Positions 1 to 13,870 of a stretch of 64,000 nucleotides of DNA are shown here, piece after piece. Under the pieces are notes generated by a model that made no database searches, was not told where the DNA came from, and saw nothing but the letters and a program-made list of their open reading frames with translations. The DNA is from Oreocharis arfaki (Eukaryota > Chordata > Aves > Passeriformes > Paramythiidae). Each line of letters starts with the position of its first letter. Positions within the stretch are counted from its first letter, which is position 1. The translations under genes and the position numbers were made by a program. Location of the stretch: the NCBI GenBank assembly GCA_013398015.1, contig VZRR01010740.1:384143-448142 (forward strand), in the 5' to 3' direction.

Positions 1-977
1 ACAAAGCAAAATACATTTTAGTGAAGGAAATAATGAGAGACTTACTTATGAAAAATACAATCATTTTAGAAAACCTTGTACACAGTGAGTAATAATCAGT
101 TCTCCATAATATTAAAGAAGGAGCGCTTAAATTTTTTTGACATCCATAATCATGGAGCCTGGGGAGCTCTACAGAACATTTGCATTAAATTACTCCTCAT
201 TTTCTCAGCCCTATCTGCCCCTTCCTTAGGTTTCGCTGCCAGTATTTGTGAATTTGGCAGAAGCCTACAGATTTCATAACTAATATTGTTGTCTCCTGCC
301 AGGAATATCAGAGTAAGGTGTGTTAGATGCTGCATGGCAATTAAGAGTTGAGGGAAATCACGCTGATTTTCGTATGTGGCACCCAGGTGCCATCGTTTGT
401 ATCAGATTACTCAAGCAGTGTCGCGGAAGATGCTCCCATGCATCACTTCTGATATCCTGGGTGTTTCTGCTAGAGCTCAGGTGAACTCTGGTGGGGAGAA
501 GGTGAGCCTGCAATTTCCAGAGTGCAGTGGCAGAGACATGGAGCAGCTCTTGTGCCTCTGTGAGCTGTGTGTTGCCTGCATTGTGCTGCCTTTCACTTGA
601 TTGCAGAGCAGGGAGCGCTGCCTGGCGTGTGCTGACATTTCCTATTGTGGCCTGGCATTCCCTTCCCCAGTGCCATTGTTTGGGCTCCCACCTCAGCACT
701 GCTAAGTGAGCTTTTTCACAAGTGGTCGTTCTCGGCCTAATTCTGCTTCCATTTAATGCTTTTCCATACAACAGAGATGTGCCAGCTCAGCAGCAGAACA
801 GCTCTCTCTGGGGGCAGATCCAGCCCTGGAGGAATGCACTACATGCATGCAAGTGCTGCCTGTTAAAACCAGGCTTTTCTGCATCTTTTTTACCCATGTA
901 ATCACATTGAGTCAGAACCAATGTAGTCAGTGGTGAAAACTGTAATGCATTTGGGGAATAAGCTCTAGCTGTAGAAA

Positions 978-1275
978 TGTGTTAACACAAGGGCAGGTAA
1001 TGACAGAACAAGAAGGAATAGCCTCAAGCTGAAGGAGGGTGGATTTAGATTAGATTTCAGGAGGAAAGTCTCTCCTATGAGGGTGGGCAGGCCCTGGCAC
1101 AGGGTGCCCAGAGAAGCTGCGGCTGCCCCTGGATCCCTGCAAGTGTCCGAGGCCAGGTTGGACGGGGCTTGGAGCACCCTGGGATAGTGGAAAGTGTCCC
1201 TGCCAATGGCAGAGGGTGGAACTGGATGAGCTTTAAGGCCTCTTCCAACCCAAACAATTCTATGATTCCATGAAG
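978..1275 (+). repeat. CR1 LINE 3' end, sense orientation
   Basis: The segment matches the layout of the avian CR1 3' tail: a diagnostic stretch near GGTGGATTTAGATTAGAT, then G-rich text ending in GGTGCCCAGAGAAGCTG, CCAGGTTGGACGGGGCTTGG, a GGAACTGGATGAGCTTTAAG block, and the terminal TTCCAACCC followed by a degenerate octamer (ATTCTATGATTCCATGA). It is 5'-truncated, as most CR1 copies are. Several substitutions show that it is old. The 5' boundary is approximate. Confidence 0.9.
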
Positions 1276-4200
1276 CCTTATTAGCATGACTCCTTTACAG
1301 CTGATTATAAGAAAAATCCCAGGGTCTTTAGAGAAATGGTGTGTCTGCTTTTGAAAATCAGAAGTAAATATGCCCAAGAACTGTGTAGCAAACACAAGTG
1401 TGTATATTTAGGAATTACCCCTGAGGCTTTTAACCAAGGTCTGTTCTGCTGGCCATGGTGCTACAAGCTGAGGATTCTTCCCCCTGCTTCCTGAATTAAC
1501 AGAGGTGTAATGCATGTTCCTTCCCAGGGTTATAATTATAGACGACACCCTTAGGAAAAAGACAAGTCTAGAGCATCTGGGTTGGGACTTCTGGGATGCA
1601 GTGAAACAAAATTTCAATTAAGTGCATTGGATTAGCACTGGCTGGGAAGTTGAATTGATACACTGAAGGAAATGAAAACACTTCAAGAAAACATTTGAAT
1701 ATTTCCCCAGTAAAAATGATTATGGAATCCAAATGCCAAAACAAACATACAACCCACTGGACTTGTCTAAATGCCATATTTTCTCATTACTGAACCATTG
1801 TGTTTTGATATTAAATATTAAATACTTTGGCATTATGTAACTCAATATTATGCAGATCAAAACATTAATTCCACTGGCATCACTAAAATCCGGTTTAAAC
1901 AGAAATACATGTCCTTGAACTGTTTCATGCTTGGTAAAATTGCCTTTTCTAATAAAAAGCAACTGTGTTGAAAACTAACTGGTCAGCTCTGTGTTTCAGC
2001 AAAAATTATCTCATTTGTGTGTCTCTGGCTCTCTCCCAAACCGTTTCTGCTACCAGAACTCGATTTCTATTTTCTGATCTGCAGAGAGGGTAAAAGTATT
2101 TGGCATGCGTATCTTCATACACGCTGAGTAAAAAAGAAATAATAATAAATATCCATTATGGGCTGTGTTTATTACTTCTTCTGTTGATATGAGTTAATGT
2201 GGTATAGATTAAAATTAGGACTATTCTTGTTAAAACACACAATGTGATTCAGCCATCATAGGGACCCCTTTTGAGTTATTGTGGGCCACCTCCTCAAGCC
2301 CCACACCATGGAAAGCCTCCCTGGGCTGAGGTAGGTAAATCTCATTTCTAGGGAGTGGGAAGAAGGTGTTAATATTTTAGCACTTGGGAGTTTCAATACT
2401 CTGTGACACACAGGGTCTGATCCATATTTAGGGTTTCCACCACATGAGAATTCTGACCTAGTACTTCTGCATCCCTTGCTGAAGCTAAGTCCCTAAGTAG
2501 GCTATTTCGATGAGCTAGAACATCCCCTTGTCCTTGGTGCACACAGCAAAAGTCATTGAACTCAAAGGTGGAATTTCTGAGGGAAAATATTTGGCATTTG
2601 CTATGTAGTAGTTTGGACCTGGGTGATCACTGTGTTTCCTTTTGACTTTAAAATCTATGTCACCTTAGGAACTGTAGAATTCTAAGAAGATTTATAATAG
2701 CTTCCTTGGATATAGTCCTAGGGATAGTATCACTATAATGCTACAAGGGAGCCAAAGTAGTCTCAAAGCCACAAGCTTCACATGTCATGTAGGACTTGAG
2801 TCTATTGAAGAGCCCCCAACACAGTGATTTCGGGGGAGGGAAATTAAAAATGCAGTCTGAAACACTCCAGTGATTTACCACAGAGTTTGCAAAAGCAACA
2901 GGACTTCTAGGTCTACCTTCTCTCGCTGTATCTTTCTCATTTATCACAGCCCTTCAAGGAGTTCCTCTTCAGGAGACCCCAATTCCCGGCTTGCTATTAT
3001 ATCTTCCTATTGTGATCATGAATCCAAAGTACAGAAGCGCTGTTGGATGGGATTCTCTTCTGCAGGGCTGGGAAAGCTGCCTCAGGACTACCCACCACTC
3101 TGATACATTTTTTAATCCACATTTCCTGGCTTCTTTCACTAAAGGCTCAGGCAGTGCAATGCGATCACTGCTGTGGGACCGAGATCTCAGCTGGCAGAGG
3201 CAGCTCTTCCCTTTGACACATGGCTTTTTTTTTGCCATACAGGTAGAATTTGTATTGAAATGAGCTCTGAAAGCAAAGGAGGAAAGGGAAACTCCACTGC
3301 TCTGTGCAAGTGGGCAACAGGAGAAATTGTGGGTTGGTGAACAAGCCTGGCTAAAGTGTCTTGGGAACAAGCACAGTAGTGTAAAAAGGACAGACCTATT
3401 TGCTGGTTGCTATTTGCTGTGTATGCGCACTCCATGTCAGCTCAGCAGGCTGGCATCTCTGAGAGTGGGAGCGTGTGCTCTGAGTGGAAAAGAAATCTCT
3501 GGGCAGCAGGATAGCTTCCTGATGGGATTGCTGTGTCTATCCAGGAGAAGTTTTTAAGGCAGCAAGGAAAGGAGTAAGGAAGTTATCATCAAATTATGTT
3601 GATGTAGAGCGTTTTCATAACAGCCTTGAAAGGTCTTAGTAGAAAGGTGGGTCGGTTGAGAACAAAATGTTGAGAGCAGAAGTTAAGAAGACTTTGTTTC
3701 TTTTTTTCTTCTTTTTTTTTTTTTTTTAATTAAGCCTTCTAAAGGAAATAGTCTTGTAAATTTGTTCTTTATAGAAGTGAAAAATACTGCCTGTGGAGCT
3801 GCTGGTGGCTCATTATTCAACTGAGTACAGTACCGGGTTTTAACGACTGTTCTTGCAAATGATTATTCTTCATTTCTCTCAGCCCGTCTTCACACTTGGG
3901 GGACCCTCATTGAGCCATCATTTAGAAGTCAAAAACTCTGTAAGTGCCTTGGGGTTTTTTTTAGCACTGAATATAGTAGCAAACACATATGTGACATCAT
4001 TGCTATATTCCTTAATTGCTCTGGATTCTTTTTGGATTGATTACTATCGTGTTGCCAGTGCATGGAAATAAACAGAGACTTTCTCCCAAATCCCATTTTT
4101 AAGGCTATGACCATAAACCAAGAGGACTGGGACAGCAGAGTGGTTAGGGAACTTTTTAAAAGGAAGTTGCTGGATGTAAATATGCTGGCCAGGGGAAGAA

Positions 4201-7200
4201 TTCTTAGGGTTCTTATCTGTGACCTGATCCAAGGAGAGACCTCCAGTAGATGTTGGATCAAATCAGATATGGGTTGTGTGGCTTTGAAATAAGAAACTTG
4301 AAAAAGAAGATAATTTCAAGGACTAATATGGCCTGGATCACTGGTGGTGTGTGTCTTCACTGTGCAAATGCATTCTAGATATAAAAAGATCAATTGGATG
4401 ATCTGGTTCTCATGCTTTGCATTCTCCCTGGCTCTTGTAAAATTGCACCAAAAATGTTAAAACCTGTTCCATGATGAAAAAGGTGTTTTGAAGCATTTAC
4501 TATTGATTTAGGGAGTTGGCGACTAAAACAGAGCAGTGAAGAGGGAAAGGAAGGACACAAACTAATGTCACTCAGTCAACGAAGTTTTCAAAGTCTCAGA
4601 GGAGGAACATGATAATACATTTTTTTTTGCTTTGGGCTCTGGCTTGCTGAGGTGAAACATAAGATAGCAAGAAATATTTTCTATAGAAAAGGAATAGTCA
4701 TACAAGTATTATATAATATATATTTGATAGACTTTTTACCATATAATTTATGACTTCAGGTATCTGCCTTTTTTCTGCTTTTATTAACTTTTTCAGGTCC
4801 TAGAATATTTTTTCCTTTCTATCCATTTACTCTTTTTTGTTTCTATGTAGGAGATGCCATGAAGCCTCCCTTTGATTGTGCATTGATGTAAAATTGAACA
4901 GCCCATGTTGTGAATGTGCTGCTGTCCCCTGGCAAACACTGACAGATGTTTGGATACTTGTTACTCTCACTTCATGATCTTAGAAATGTAATCTCTTTTT
5001 ATTATGAGGAAATATTTAATTGCTTATCTGATCCCCTTTATGGTTTCTGGACAGATTTTGATTGATTTCCATAAGTTTTGGAACATTTATTAAGACCTTG
5101 CAGTTCAAAAGCAGCTTGTGGCAGTGTAGAAAAAGGAAGATCATAGGGACCTTGGCAGCTTTCTCCTTGGATTTCCTCAGCCTCCCTCCCTTCCTAGAGT
5201 TAAGTCACAGCCTCCTTTGCTGCTCCTGCCATCCAGAAGTGCTTTCCTATCGCTCTCTGCCTCATTGATTCTCCATCTGTTTTACTCTGAACATCTTTCT
5301 GGTGACCTATGTTCGCATCTGGTGTAAATATGCTCCTATTCAAAGTGTTTTTACTCTGTCACTTGCCATTTCAGGGAATGATTTATTGTAACAGGGGCTG
5401 TGTGCTCTGTGCTGGGTAGAGGGAGGAAATCCAGACACAGCCTTGAGGATTTCTTAGGTCTCGCCTGACTGGGAGCGGGAAGCACGAGGCCATGTGGTGC
5501 CAAGAGCTGTGACTGATAAATCTGGCCCCCCAAATTATGGGGTACATAAAGGAGCTGGGGGCAGACAGGCAGAGAAGGCAGCTGTGTTAGACATATTTCC
5601 TCCAAGTTGCGAAGGACCCGAGCCGAACCTCACGGACGTCAGTCAGAAATCTGCCAGACACTCTGAAAGACATCTGAAAACAAATGCTGGAGGTTTGACT
5701 CACTTTTCTGAGTTAGAGGACAGTGCCTTCATTACAAGCCACTTCTCTCCTTCTGCAGTTAGAAAAACAAAATAATTCATGTAGATGGAGCACCACATTA
5801 CTATCTAATAGCAATTTGTATTCTAAGGCTGTACAGATTTTTCTCTTATTTCGACACTAGATTAACAGGGGGAAGAATTGCAAAAGAATTGCTGTTGGAA
5901 AAGGAATTTGAATACAGACCAGGTGGCTAATTTGCTCCCATTAGTTAGTATGTTTAACAAGGGAGGGTGCAGTCTGCAGGCAAGCCTCAGGAAGAACATC
6001 TCTTTCGCTATTTAGCGTTGCTGCACAGCTTTGAATTTTTGCCTGCTTTCCTTCATGCTGTAGCTTTTTTTCCCCCAAAACACTGGGCAAGAAAAATAGC
6101 ATATGGATGAGAAGTGGCATATCTGAACAGCTACGTGTGTCTATTACATGAATTGGTACAGAAGAAGAGGATGCATCATCATGCTTTGATAACAAGCAAA
6201 TCAGGAGCAATTACTTTTTCCTTTCAGAGAAAAGAGGATCACTTACAGTACTTCAAAATAAGATTTTTTTTCCCCCTAGAGAATAATAATCATTCTTTGT
6301 GTAAGCTGAGACACTATCATCTCTTCCAGTCTCGCTGAGTGTGAGCCATGCGTGGTGTCTGAATGCATCTCTGCACTTAGGAAATAGATTAGATAGGCTG
6401 TGGTGATGTCACTTCTTAAATACCACTGACTCCTGATCCAGTTGGATCAGATTTTGATCTTTATAACACATCCTCTATTCTGAAGGAAAAAATGAGCAGA
6501 ACAGATTGTTTTCCATAAGGTTTTGGCAACTAGAAAACATTCGTGAAGTGATAACGTAGTGGTTGCTCACGTCTGACTATGTAGAATGAAATTCTATAAG
6601 GAAAGCACTTTATTTCCTAGCAGAAGCTCATGGCAAATAAATGGGGCTTACAGATCACAAATCACAGGTGGGGAGAGAAACCACATCGCTATTGGACAAT
6701 AAACAGAATGTTCAAATAATGTAGATTGATATTAAGAACCAAAGACAAGTGTAAATATCAATCTGTTAAAACTATTCTTTAATCCATGCCTGGCTTTATT
6801 TACATTTAGTTGCTATTTTCCAATGGGATTAAAAACCTTCAACAGTTTCATGGCAAGGCTTATTTCTTTAATAGTTGAAGAGGCCGTGTGGAAAAAGCCC
6901 ATTCTGCTGATAATAAACACTGGTACATTATTAATGAATGGAAACCAGTTTATTTGTTAGCCAGTGGTACAACCTGCAACAGCAAAAGATGAGGCCTGGT
7001 TTCTTAATATACTTTTGTGTGTATTTTCTTTCACTTTCAGCTTTGCTGAACCACAGCAGGCAACGAATACACTGGAATGGCTTCTGAGGCTGAAGTTAAT
7101 GGTGCCTCTCCCCACATCTTTTCCTCAGCCAGCTGCAACATCCAGGTTGCCTTGGTTGTTCTGGTCCTTGCCCTGCTCAGTGCCCTGGTGTTCCCCACAG

Positions 7201-10200
7201 GGCTGTTCCTGCAGGGCTGCCCTGGCTCCAGGCAGAGGAGGTGCAGCTCTCCTGTGACACTGCAGTTTGAGCTTTGCGTCCTGGAAGCACAAACAGGAAA
7301 ATTTCTACAATTTCTTCAAGCCTCGCTTCACCGAATCAGCCTCTTTTTCATCTTTTAAGCTGCTCCTGAGCTGTTGAAAGGCTGTTTAAGTTTGCCACCT
7401 TGCTCAGTACATTTGCCCTCTTTCTGCTGCTATTATGGCAGAGCCACAGAGGGATAGCATTACACTGGCTCCTACTGTGCCTATCAGAATTACAGGAATC
7501 AACAAAGCAGCTGTAAACCTTGTGCTAGGAGCAAGCTCACGATGGGAAAAATACTCATAATACCTGTCTTTTGGTGTCAGTTGTTGTCTGCAAGGCACAA
7601 TAGAACATCTGGAAGCGAGAGCCCTCCTATTCAGGTAGCTGAAATTGCATTAGCTGCCCTGGCATAAAGGACAGGATTAGAATGACAGACCTTCCCACCG
7701 AAATATTTGCTTTTGAATAAACTTGTCAAATGCAACAAGGGGTGTCATGGCAAAAACTTTCTCGCTTCTGCTGTGAGAAGAGCTTCTGTTTCTGTGATGA
7801 CAAGAGGGCTGTGTTTAATTGAGCTGCATTTTGCTGCTGTCTGCTGTAGGCAGATACAATGAAAGGGGACAGAGGCCAAGTTCAATTCATTGCTATCAAG
7901 CTTCCTTTCTTCTAGGAGCAGGTAACAGCAAAATAATTACTGCAGGCTTAGAACAGGTGGGTTGTGGCAAGAATGGGGGGAGCAAGGAACGGTTTCAGCA
8001 GCTTCGCATTATAATTTATGCTCAAGAGAGATTCACCATTCTTTATGGCACAACAGGGGACCCTAAATATAATGGAGAATACAAACTAAGGAAGATAATG
8101 GAGAAGGGAAGTGTCCTTCAATACCTTTAGAGTTCGTGTGTTATCCCTGTTTGCCAGAATCCACTTTGGTGAGCATTCACTCAGCATAATGAAAGCGCAG
8201 CTTACAGTGTAGCTTTGTAGAAACTAGGTCAGGTAAATTGGAGATGCTGTTATAGCTTTATTCATTTTTAAACTATAGATCAAGTAGTTATAATGAAAAT
8301 TTTAAAAGGGTACTTTTCAGTAGTATCCATCACAAAACTATCGTGTCATTCAGGACATTAAAACTAGACAAGGAGCACAGGTCTGGCTTGTAATACTTGA
8401 GGAAGTTTATACAGGCAGCTTGTTGATAATTGATATATTTCAAAACATGGTCCTGGCTTAGAAACGTTTGTCTTTACTCTTTAAGATTACTGTTTCTCTC
8501 CCAATATTTATTCCTTTGTTTGTTTTAGATTACTCTGCGAGAAAAAACAATACCAGTTTCACACCTTGGTTGGGGGTTGGAAAAGCATCTCCACAGCTGG
8601 GCAGTGGCTTTGTCTGCCTTGCTCAGGGAGTTTGGACACTAGAAACAAATCTGTTGCGTTTGTGCAGCTTTCTTTGTGGGCTAAAGTTTCATCCCCCTTC
8701 CTGACAGGGTTGTCCAGCCTGTCCTGGGATGCCTCACTAATGTTGTGTCTTGTCACTTGCGCCGCCTTGGTGTGTCTATAGAACACTGCTGAACTAACGC
8801 AGGGGTTATTTGCCACCATAATGATGACAAACATGGGCAAAATTAACTAGAAACTCATGCTGCAATGAGCCTGTGATGTGGAGCCATACAGGCAACAAAG
8901 TGTCCTTTCTGATTTCTTCTGGAGAATTTTGCCTTTTCTCCTCCATTTAGAAATCAGAAGTGGGAGCATATTTTAGATTGTGTCATCTCTAGTCAAGACA
9001 CTTCACTTTCGAAAGATTAGACAAGAACTCTCTCTTTGGTTCCAGTTTAAAAATGATCTGGAGTGAGGCTTGACGGCCTCAAGGTGCCTCATCCACAGAC
9101 CCCAGGGGGCTGCAGGGCAGGAACAAACCCAGAGTGGCCACCCAAGTGGAGATCTTCTCACACACAAAGAGAGAGGCAGAATTCCTGACTTCCAGGACGT
9201 CACACAGCAGTTGAAGTATAACATTTAGCTAACCTGAATGAATTCATACAATTTGGCTCTTAAACAAAAAATGAAACAAGCTGATTTGGAAGTCTTAGTT
9301 GCTCATTTTCTTCAAAAATGTTAAAACAATGTTATTCAACACTTCCAGGATGTTTTTTTTTCCCACACACACTTCTAAATTTAAAAACTGTTTTGTTGGT
9401 TTTTATGGTTCCAGGGTTACTCCTATAAAGCAGTAATATTGCCCAGGGGAGGGGGGGAAATCATATTTCAATTATTTCTTAGAATATTGGTTTAAGTTAT
9501 GCACGACAGATGACAACAAATATGATTAATATTAATAGAATGCAATAGTTTTGTTTAATTTCTCCTTTGTGATGTCCTATTCTTCTTCGTGCTTGGCTCC
9601 AGGGGGGAAAAACAGTTTAATGTGATTTCTATTCCTAATTTACTGTTTGCTAGTCTCAGATGGTCTTCTGCTCTCCCACTGCAGTGCTTTAATAGTGACC
9701 TACCTCAAAGATATGGACTTTATTGTTTGTTCCCTGGGCTCTTCACAAGCAGAAAGGTGCATATCAATTATTCAATAGAAATTTTCTTCCCTACAAAACT
9801 TTCCCTTGATATCTTAACCAAAGACAGCCCCACTCACATACTGGTTCCTTGCATCCTTTCAGCTTAAAAATCAGTGTCTATTAATGAGTCACCTAAGCTA
9901 ATAATTTCTAGCTCTTAATGTGTGTAGTGTGCTTTAGCAAGAGTGAATATTATTTTGGAGGTGAAGGTTATAGTTTGTTGGCCTGGTCTGGCAGATGCAG
10001 TGCAATTTCCAGGAGAAACTGAAATTAAATATGATTGTGTGTGCAAGTGTATGAAAAATTCTGTGAAAATATTGCCTGTAAGCACACAGACCACCTGCAC
10101 TTTTATAGCTGGCACCTGGCCTCTCCTCGGAGTGAGGTGGATGCTCCTGTCCCTGTTGTAGCTGTGGAGGGAATTCAGGGACACGAGCCCCTTTCAGCTG

Positions 10201-11784
10201 TCCAATAATCCTGGCAGCCTCCGGGATGGGGGACAAGGAAGTAGAAACGAAAGGCAAAAAAGAGAGAACCCAAATCTAGGACAGAGGAGTAGCTAACAAC
10301 AAGGAGTAAATTGCTAAGTGAAAAGGCATGGAGATTAAGTAAAAATAAATAGGATGGGATTCTGGCTCTGTCACACATGAGACTTTCCTTAGGGGTTAGG
10401 ATGGATTTTGCCCTTGTTGGCTGATGGAATTCTCCATCCTCTAAGCTGACTAGAGCAAGCTATAAAAAAAAGAGCAAATATTTCTTCTTTCTTGCCTGTT
10501 TTTAACAGTTTTTGGTAAGCATGGAAACAATATGAACTATGTTAGTGAAACAAATTGGATGCCAAGAAACACTGGGGCCCTTACATAGGATAGAAAAGCA
10601 CATAGTCTGAGAGGTCTGTGAGCTGCTGGGGGCTGAATGCAGAACCACAGAATGCTTTCTGTGATAACTCCTGTGAGCTTTCAGAGCAAACAGGACAATT
10701 TTTCCAAGTCCTCACCCTCATTTCTCCTTCATGTCCTCTCTGTTGTGATTCTTCCCCCTTGGGCTAATTGATTTTCACTGAGTTTTTCCTCTGGTTTTTT
10801 ATCAGTTGATTAGAGAAAAAACCAGAACCAACCTGCAAGTGTCTTCTTATCTCACTATATGAGAATTAATTACAGCAGCAAACTTACTTTTCAGGAACTT
10901 TCCTACCAGTAGATACCTATTACCCCATCTATTACGCCTATTTTTCTGGATTTCACCTTTTTAAAAAAAATAGAAAGTAAAAGATGGGTGATTTCCCAGG
11001 CATCTGATCAAATAATTTCCCATTCTCCATCTGCTCCATGTAATATTTGCTCCTCTTGCTACTTGGCATTTATTTTTGTGGCCAGTGGATGCAATGAGGG
11101 GTTGTAATTTAATTGTTGGAAGAAGTTAAGATGATCCTCTCATTTGCACTATGGCTTTGCTTTTCAAAATTCCCTTTGCCTCATACAATGCAGATCACTA
11201 CTTTAAATTAGAATTGTAAAATTATCTCCTGTGTGGATTTGAAAGCCACTGTCACAGCACAAACATCTTTCAAGGGCTTTATTCTTCAATCTGGTGTATT
11301 AAACCTGATCTTATGTTAGTTACTAATGAAGCCTTTGCTGTTGTCAAGGCACTAATGAGTGCAAAAGGGAAAAGACAACATTGCAGTATGTGTGAACTTA
11401 GAGAATGAGTTTTAATTGATGGGTTGCAGTTCACTGTCTATAAAATGTGAACCTTCTGGAAGCCACGGGTGGTGTGCTTTGTTCTCTTGTTGCTTCTTCA
11501 GTAATAAAGAACTTTCTGTCAGTGCTGGAAATCACAGAACTGAAAGTCTGTTATAATTTTCCGTGGTGCTAAAAAGGTCATGATGCCTGCGTGTTTGCCC
11601 TAAATATGTCCCTATAAATACACCTACTTAGCCTAATTAAAAAGAAAATAATTTGTTGTCCCAACTTCTTAATTCTTACATTTTGTAGATATTTCTTCCT
11701 TCTGTCCTCTAGAGAAAGTGTCTCTAAGTTTAATAAATCTGGTTAAATAAGTCACAGAGCCTCCCTGCTTGGTGTGTTAATTGT
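1276..11784. other. Unique non-coding stretch between CR1 and MIR-like remnant
   Basis: Apart from the hairpin at 6723-6764, I see only AT-rich unique sequence and chance open frames. 7140-7260 and 9060-9200 are somewhat GC-richer but show no domain or splice pattern. Confidence 0.6.
6723..6764. repeat. Perfect 11-bp inverted repeat, 20-nt loop
   Basis: AGATTGATATT (6723-6733) pairs with AATATCAATCT (6754-6764). Each arm holds an ATTGAT/ATCAAT core, like a ONECUT-type binding site. Function is unknown. Confidence 0.8.
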
Positions 11785-11848
11785 ATTATTTTCATTTACA
11801 GATGGGGGAGCATGGGGAGGTTAAATGGCTTGCCTGTGGTGTGGCCTG
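11785..11848 (+). repeat. MIR-like tRNA-SINE remnant
   Basis: The order TTCATTTACAGATGGGGGAG, then GGGGAGGTTAAATGGCTTGC, then CTGTGGTGTGGCC resembles the core and 3' part of MIR (ACAGATG, GAGGTTAA, ACTTGCC, and the GTCACACAG region). MIR copies are ancient and rare in birds. Only about 60 bp are recognisable, so this is tentative. Confidence 0.5.
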
Positions 11849-13090
11849 AGTTGTCTCTTGGCGTGGATGAGAACTGAGGGAGAGAAATCATCACAGTGAC
11901 TGGGAGCATTGGGAATAACCAACAGGTCTTGAGTAAAGCCCGGAGCCTGCTAATACCTTCTGCACTGAAATGGCACTACAAAAGGAGTGGAATATAGGTG
12001 AAAGCATTTAGACATTAAAATGAGGCTCCAAATGACCCAGTTTGCTGTGCCTTCTGGTTTGATTTTGGCTCACTTCCTAATCTAGTTTCTCACAAGAGAA
12101 ACTCCTACTGTGCGTAGCTGCTTCTTAGTAATAGAATATTACTTTACTGATTAATATTTGTTGGACACTTAGTCTAATTATGGTTTCTCACAGCTACTTT
12201 AATTACTAGAATATGAGGTTTAACTTAAGCAAAATATTCCAGATGAGTTTAGCGATGCTTTGCAGCTCAATTCTATTTGTGGGAGCGTGGCAGCTGACTA
12301 TTGGGAGAGAGAACACACTCCTTCCTGAACCCAGGACACGTGTTTTTGGATGATAAGATATGTCAGTGTTTTTGTCCCTGAATCCAAAGATGTAATACTG
12401 AGGATTTACAGAAGCTGGGAACTCTGAAACCTCAGCCTGGGGAATAGCTGCAGCGAACACGATTAACTGGATAAAGGGGAGCTCTGTGCAGTGCAATTGA
12501 GGATGTCAGTGTTTACTCACTAATTGAAATTGGAGAGGCAGAATTAAAAGCTCATGATTAGTAAGGCATGCCAATATCTTTGAGGACGAGCTGCTATCTT
12601 TTCAAACGTGCAGAGGAACGCGGGATTGCTTTTCTTAATGAGAAGTTATCCTGCTTCTTCTACGTCATTTGAGTTGAAAAGTGAAAGGTGAAATATGGAG
12701 ATAAGAATTTAGAAGAAATTAGTCACCAAGTTTTTCTTTCCAGGATATCCCATTTTAAACTGGAGGTGTGGTCCACATTCCTATTTGTTGAATATCTTGG
12801 TGGGAAGTACGAAATACTTGGACAGGGTTATTGTAGTAATTATAAACACCTTGGCAGAGCATTAATGAAGGATGCCAGACATGAAGAAAGTGGAGGATTC
12901 CCTAAAAATGTGGCCTGGCCCCTGTAGCTCTCAGTTCTCCATTTGTACATCTTCGATGCCATTTGCAAATGTCACACATGAATTTCCTCTCCTTTCATAG
13001 AAAAATGCTTAAAAGCAAAGTACGTTTTTCCCTATTGAGGACAATAACTAAGTTATCAATTAAAGCCCCAAACCTAGCAGATTTCTGTGC

Positions 13091-13116
13091 ATCACTCCTG
13101 TTAAATCAGGAGTGAT
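13091..13116. repeat. Perfect 10-bp hairpin, 6-nt loop
   Basis: ATCACTCCTG (13091-13100) pairs with CAGGAGTGAT (13107-13116) across TTAAAT. It is short and isolated; function is unknown. Confidence 0.8.
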
Positions 13117-13636
13117 ATCCTTGAAGTCCAACCTGAATTTTGACATACTTATTATCTACCACAAACTTGAACCAGACATATTTGAACTTCTGTATATCCA
13201 CAACAAAAGACTTGAATCTGTGATTGATAAAATGTCTGATAAGACAAATGTTTTGGGAATAAATCCTTCTCATTTTTTCAAGGACTCAGCCTTCATTAAA
13301 ACTTTGTTCTCCTCCTTTGAATTTGTTTATATCAGTTTAGGGAAGTAGGAATATATGTAGCTCCTGAAATGCTCCTGCTCCAGAAGATGTAGGAAGGCAT
13401 GAGAATTTGATTATGGATAAAGGGTCTCTTACAATATTTAAAAAAGAAAGATTAGGTTTCTGGTTTTGCATAATGCTGATTTATTTTGAAGTGTAATGCT
13501 TTATGCTTTCACCCTTGCAAACGGATTCTTATTTAGGAGATGAAAGATTGTGCAAAATATAATATTCTTGTATAATTTAAACTGCCTGATAATGTGCTAG
13601 AGCCTCCTAGAATTCAGGTCCAAACACGAGGCATTG

Positions 13637-13870
13637 ATTTAAAAAAGGCATTTAAATAATTTAAAATTGTTCAGTGCTGAGCATGATCAGCACCCCAATC
13701 ATTTTCAAATAAAAGTACCTATAAAAATTGAAGCAGTTGAATAATTTTAAATTGCTTTATACTGTGCAAGCACAGAACCCCAATCGCTTCCAGGCTGAAG
13801 TACATACAAAAAAAAAAAAAAAGATTGAAGTGCTCCAGTAAATTTAAATTGCTGTACACAAGGAAAACGG
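13637..13870. repeat. Degenerate tandem repeat, about 85-bp period, 2.5 units
   Basis: Three successive blocks share the same order of motifs. ACCCCAATC occurs at 13692-13700 and 13777-13785, and AGTAC at 13714 and 13799; both pairs are exactly 85 bp apart. A (T)TTAAATTG block starts near 13660, 13746 and 13842. The third unit is displaced by about 12 bp, which an expanded A-run at 13808-13822 accounts for. The family is unknown. Confidence 0.7.

Noticed and set aside
150..335. Minus-strand frame beginning M-Q-H-L-T-H-L-T-L, similar to a T-cadherin exon 1 start
   Set aside because: It is on the strand opposite to exon 2, and the similarity covers only a few residues; treated as coincidence.
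358..771. 137-codon minus-strand open frame
   Set aside because: Two shorter frames overlap it on the other strand, and no family is recognised.
3695..3727. Pyrimidine tract as a splice acceptor
   Set aside because: It ends in TTTAATTAAG without a usable AG and open coding frame after it.
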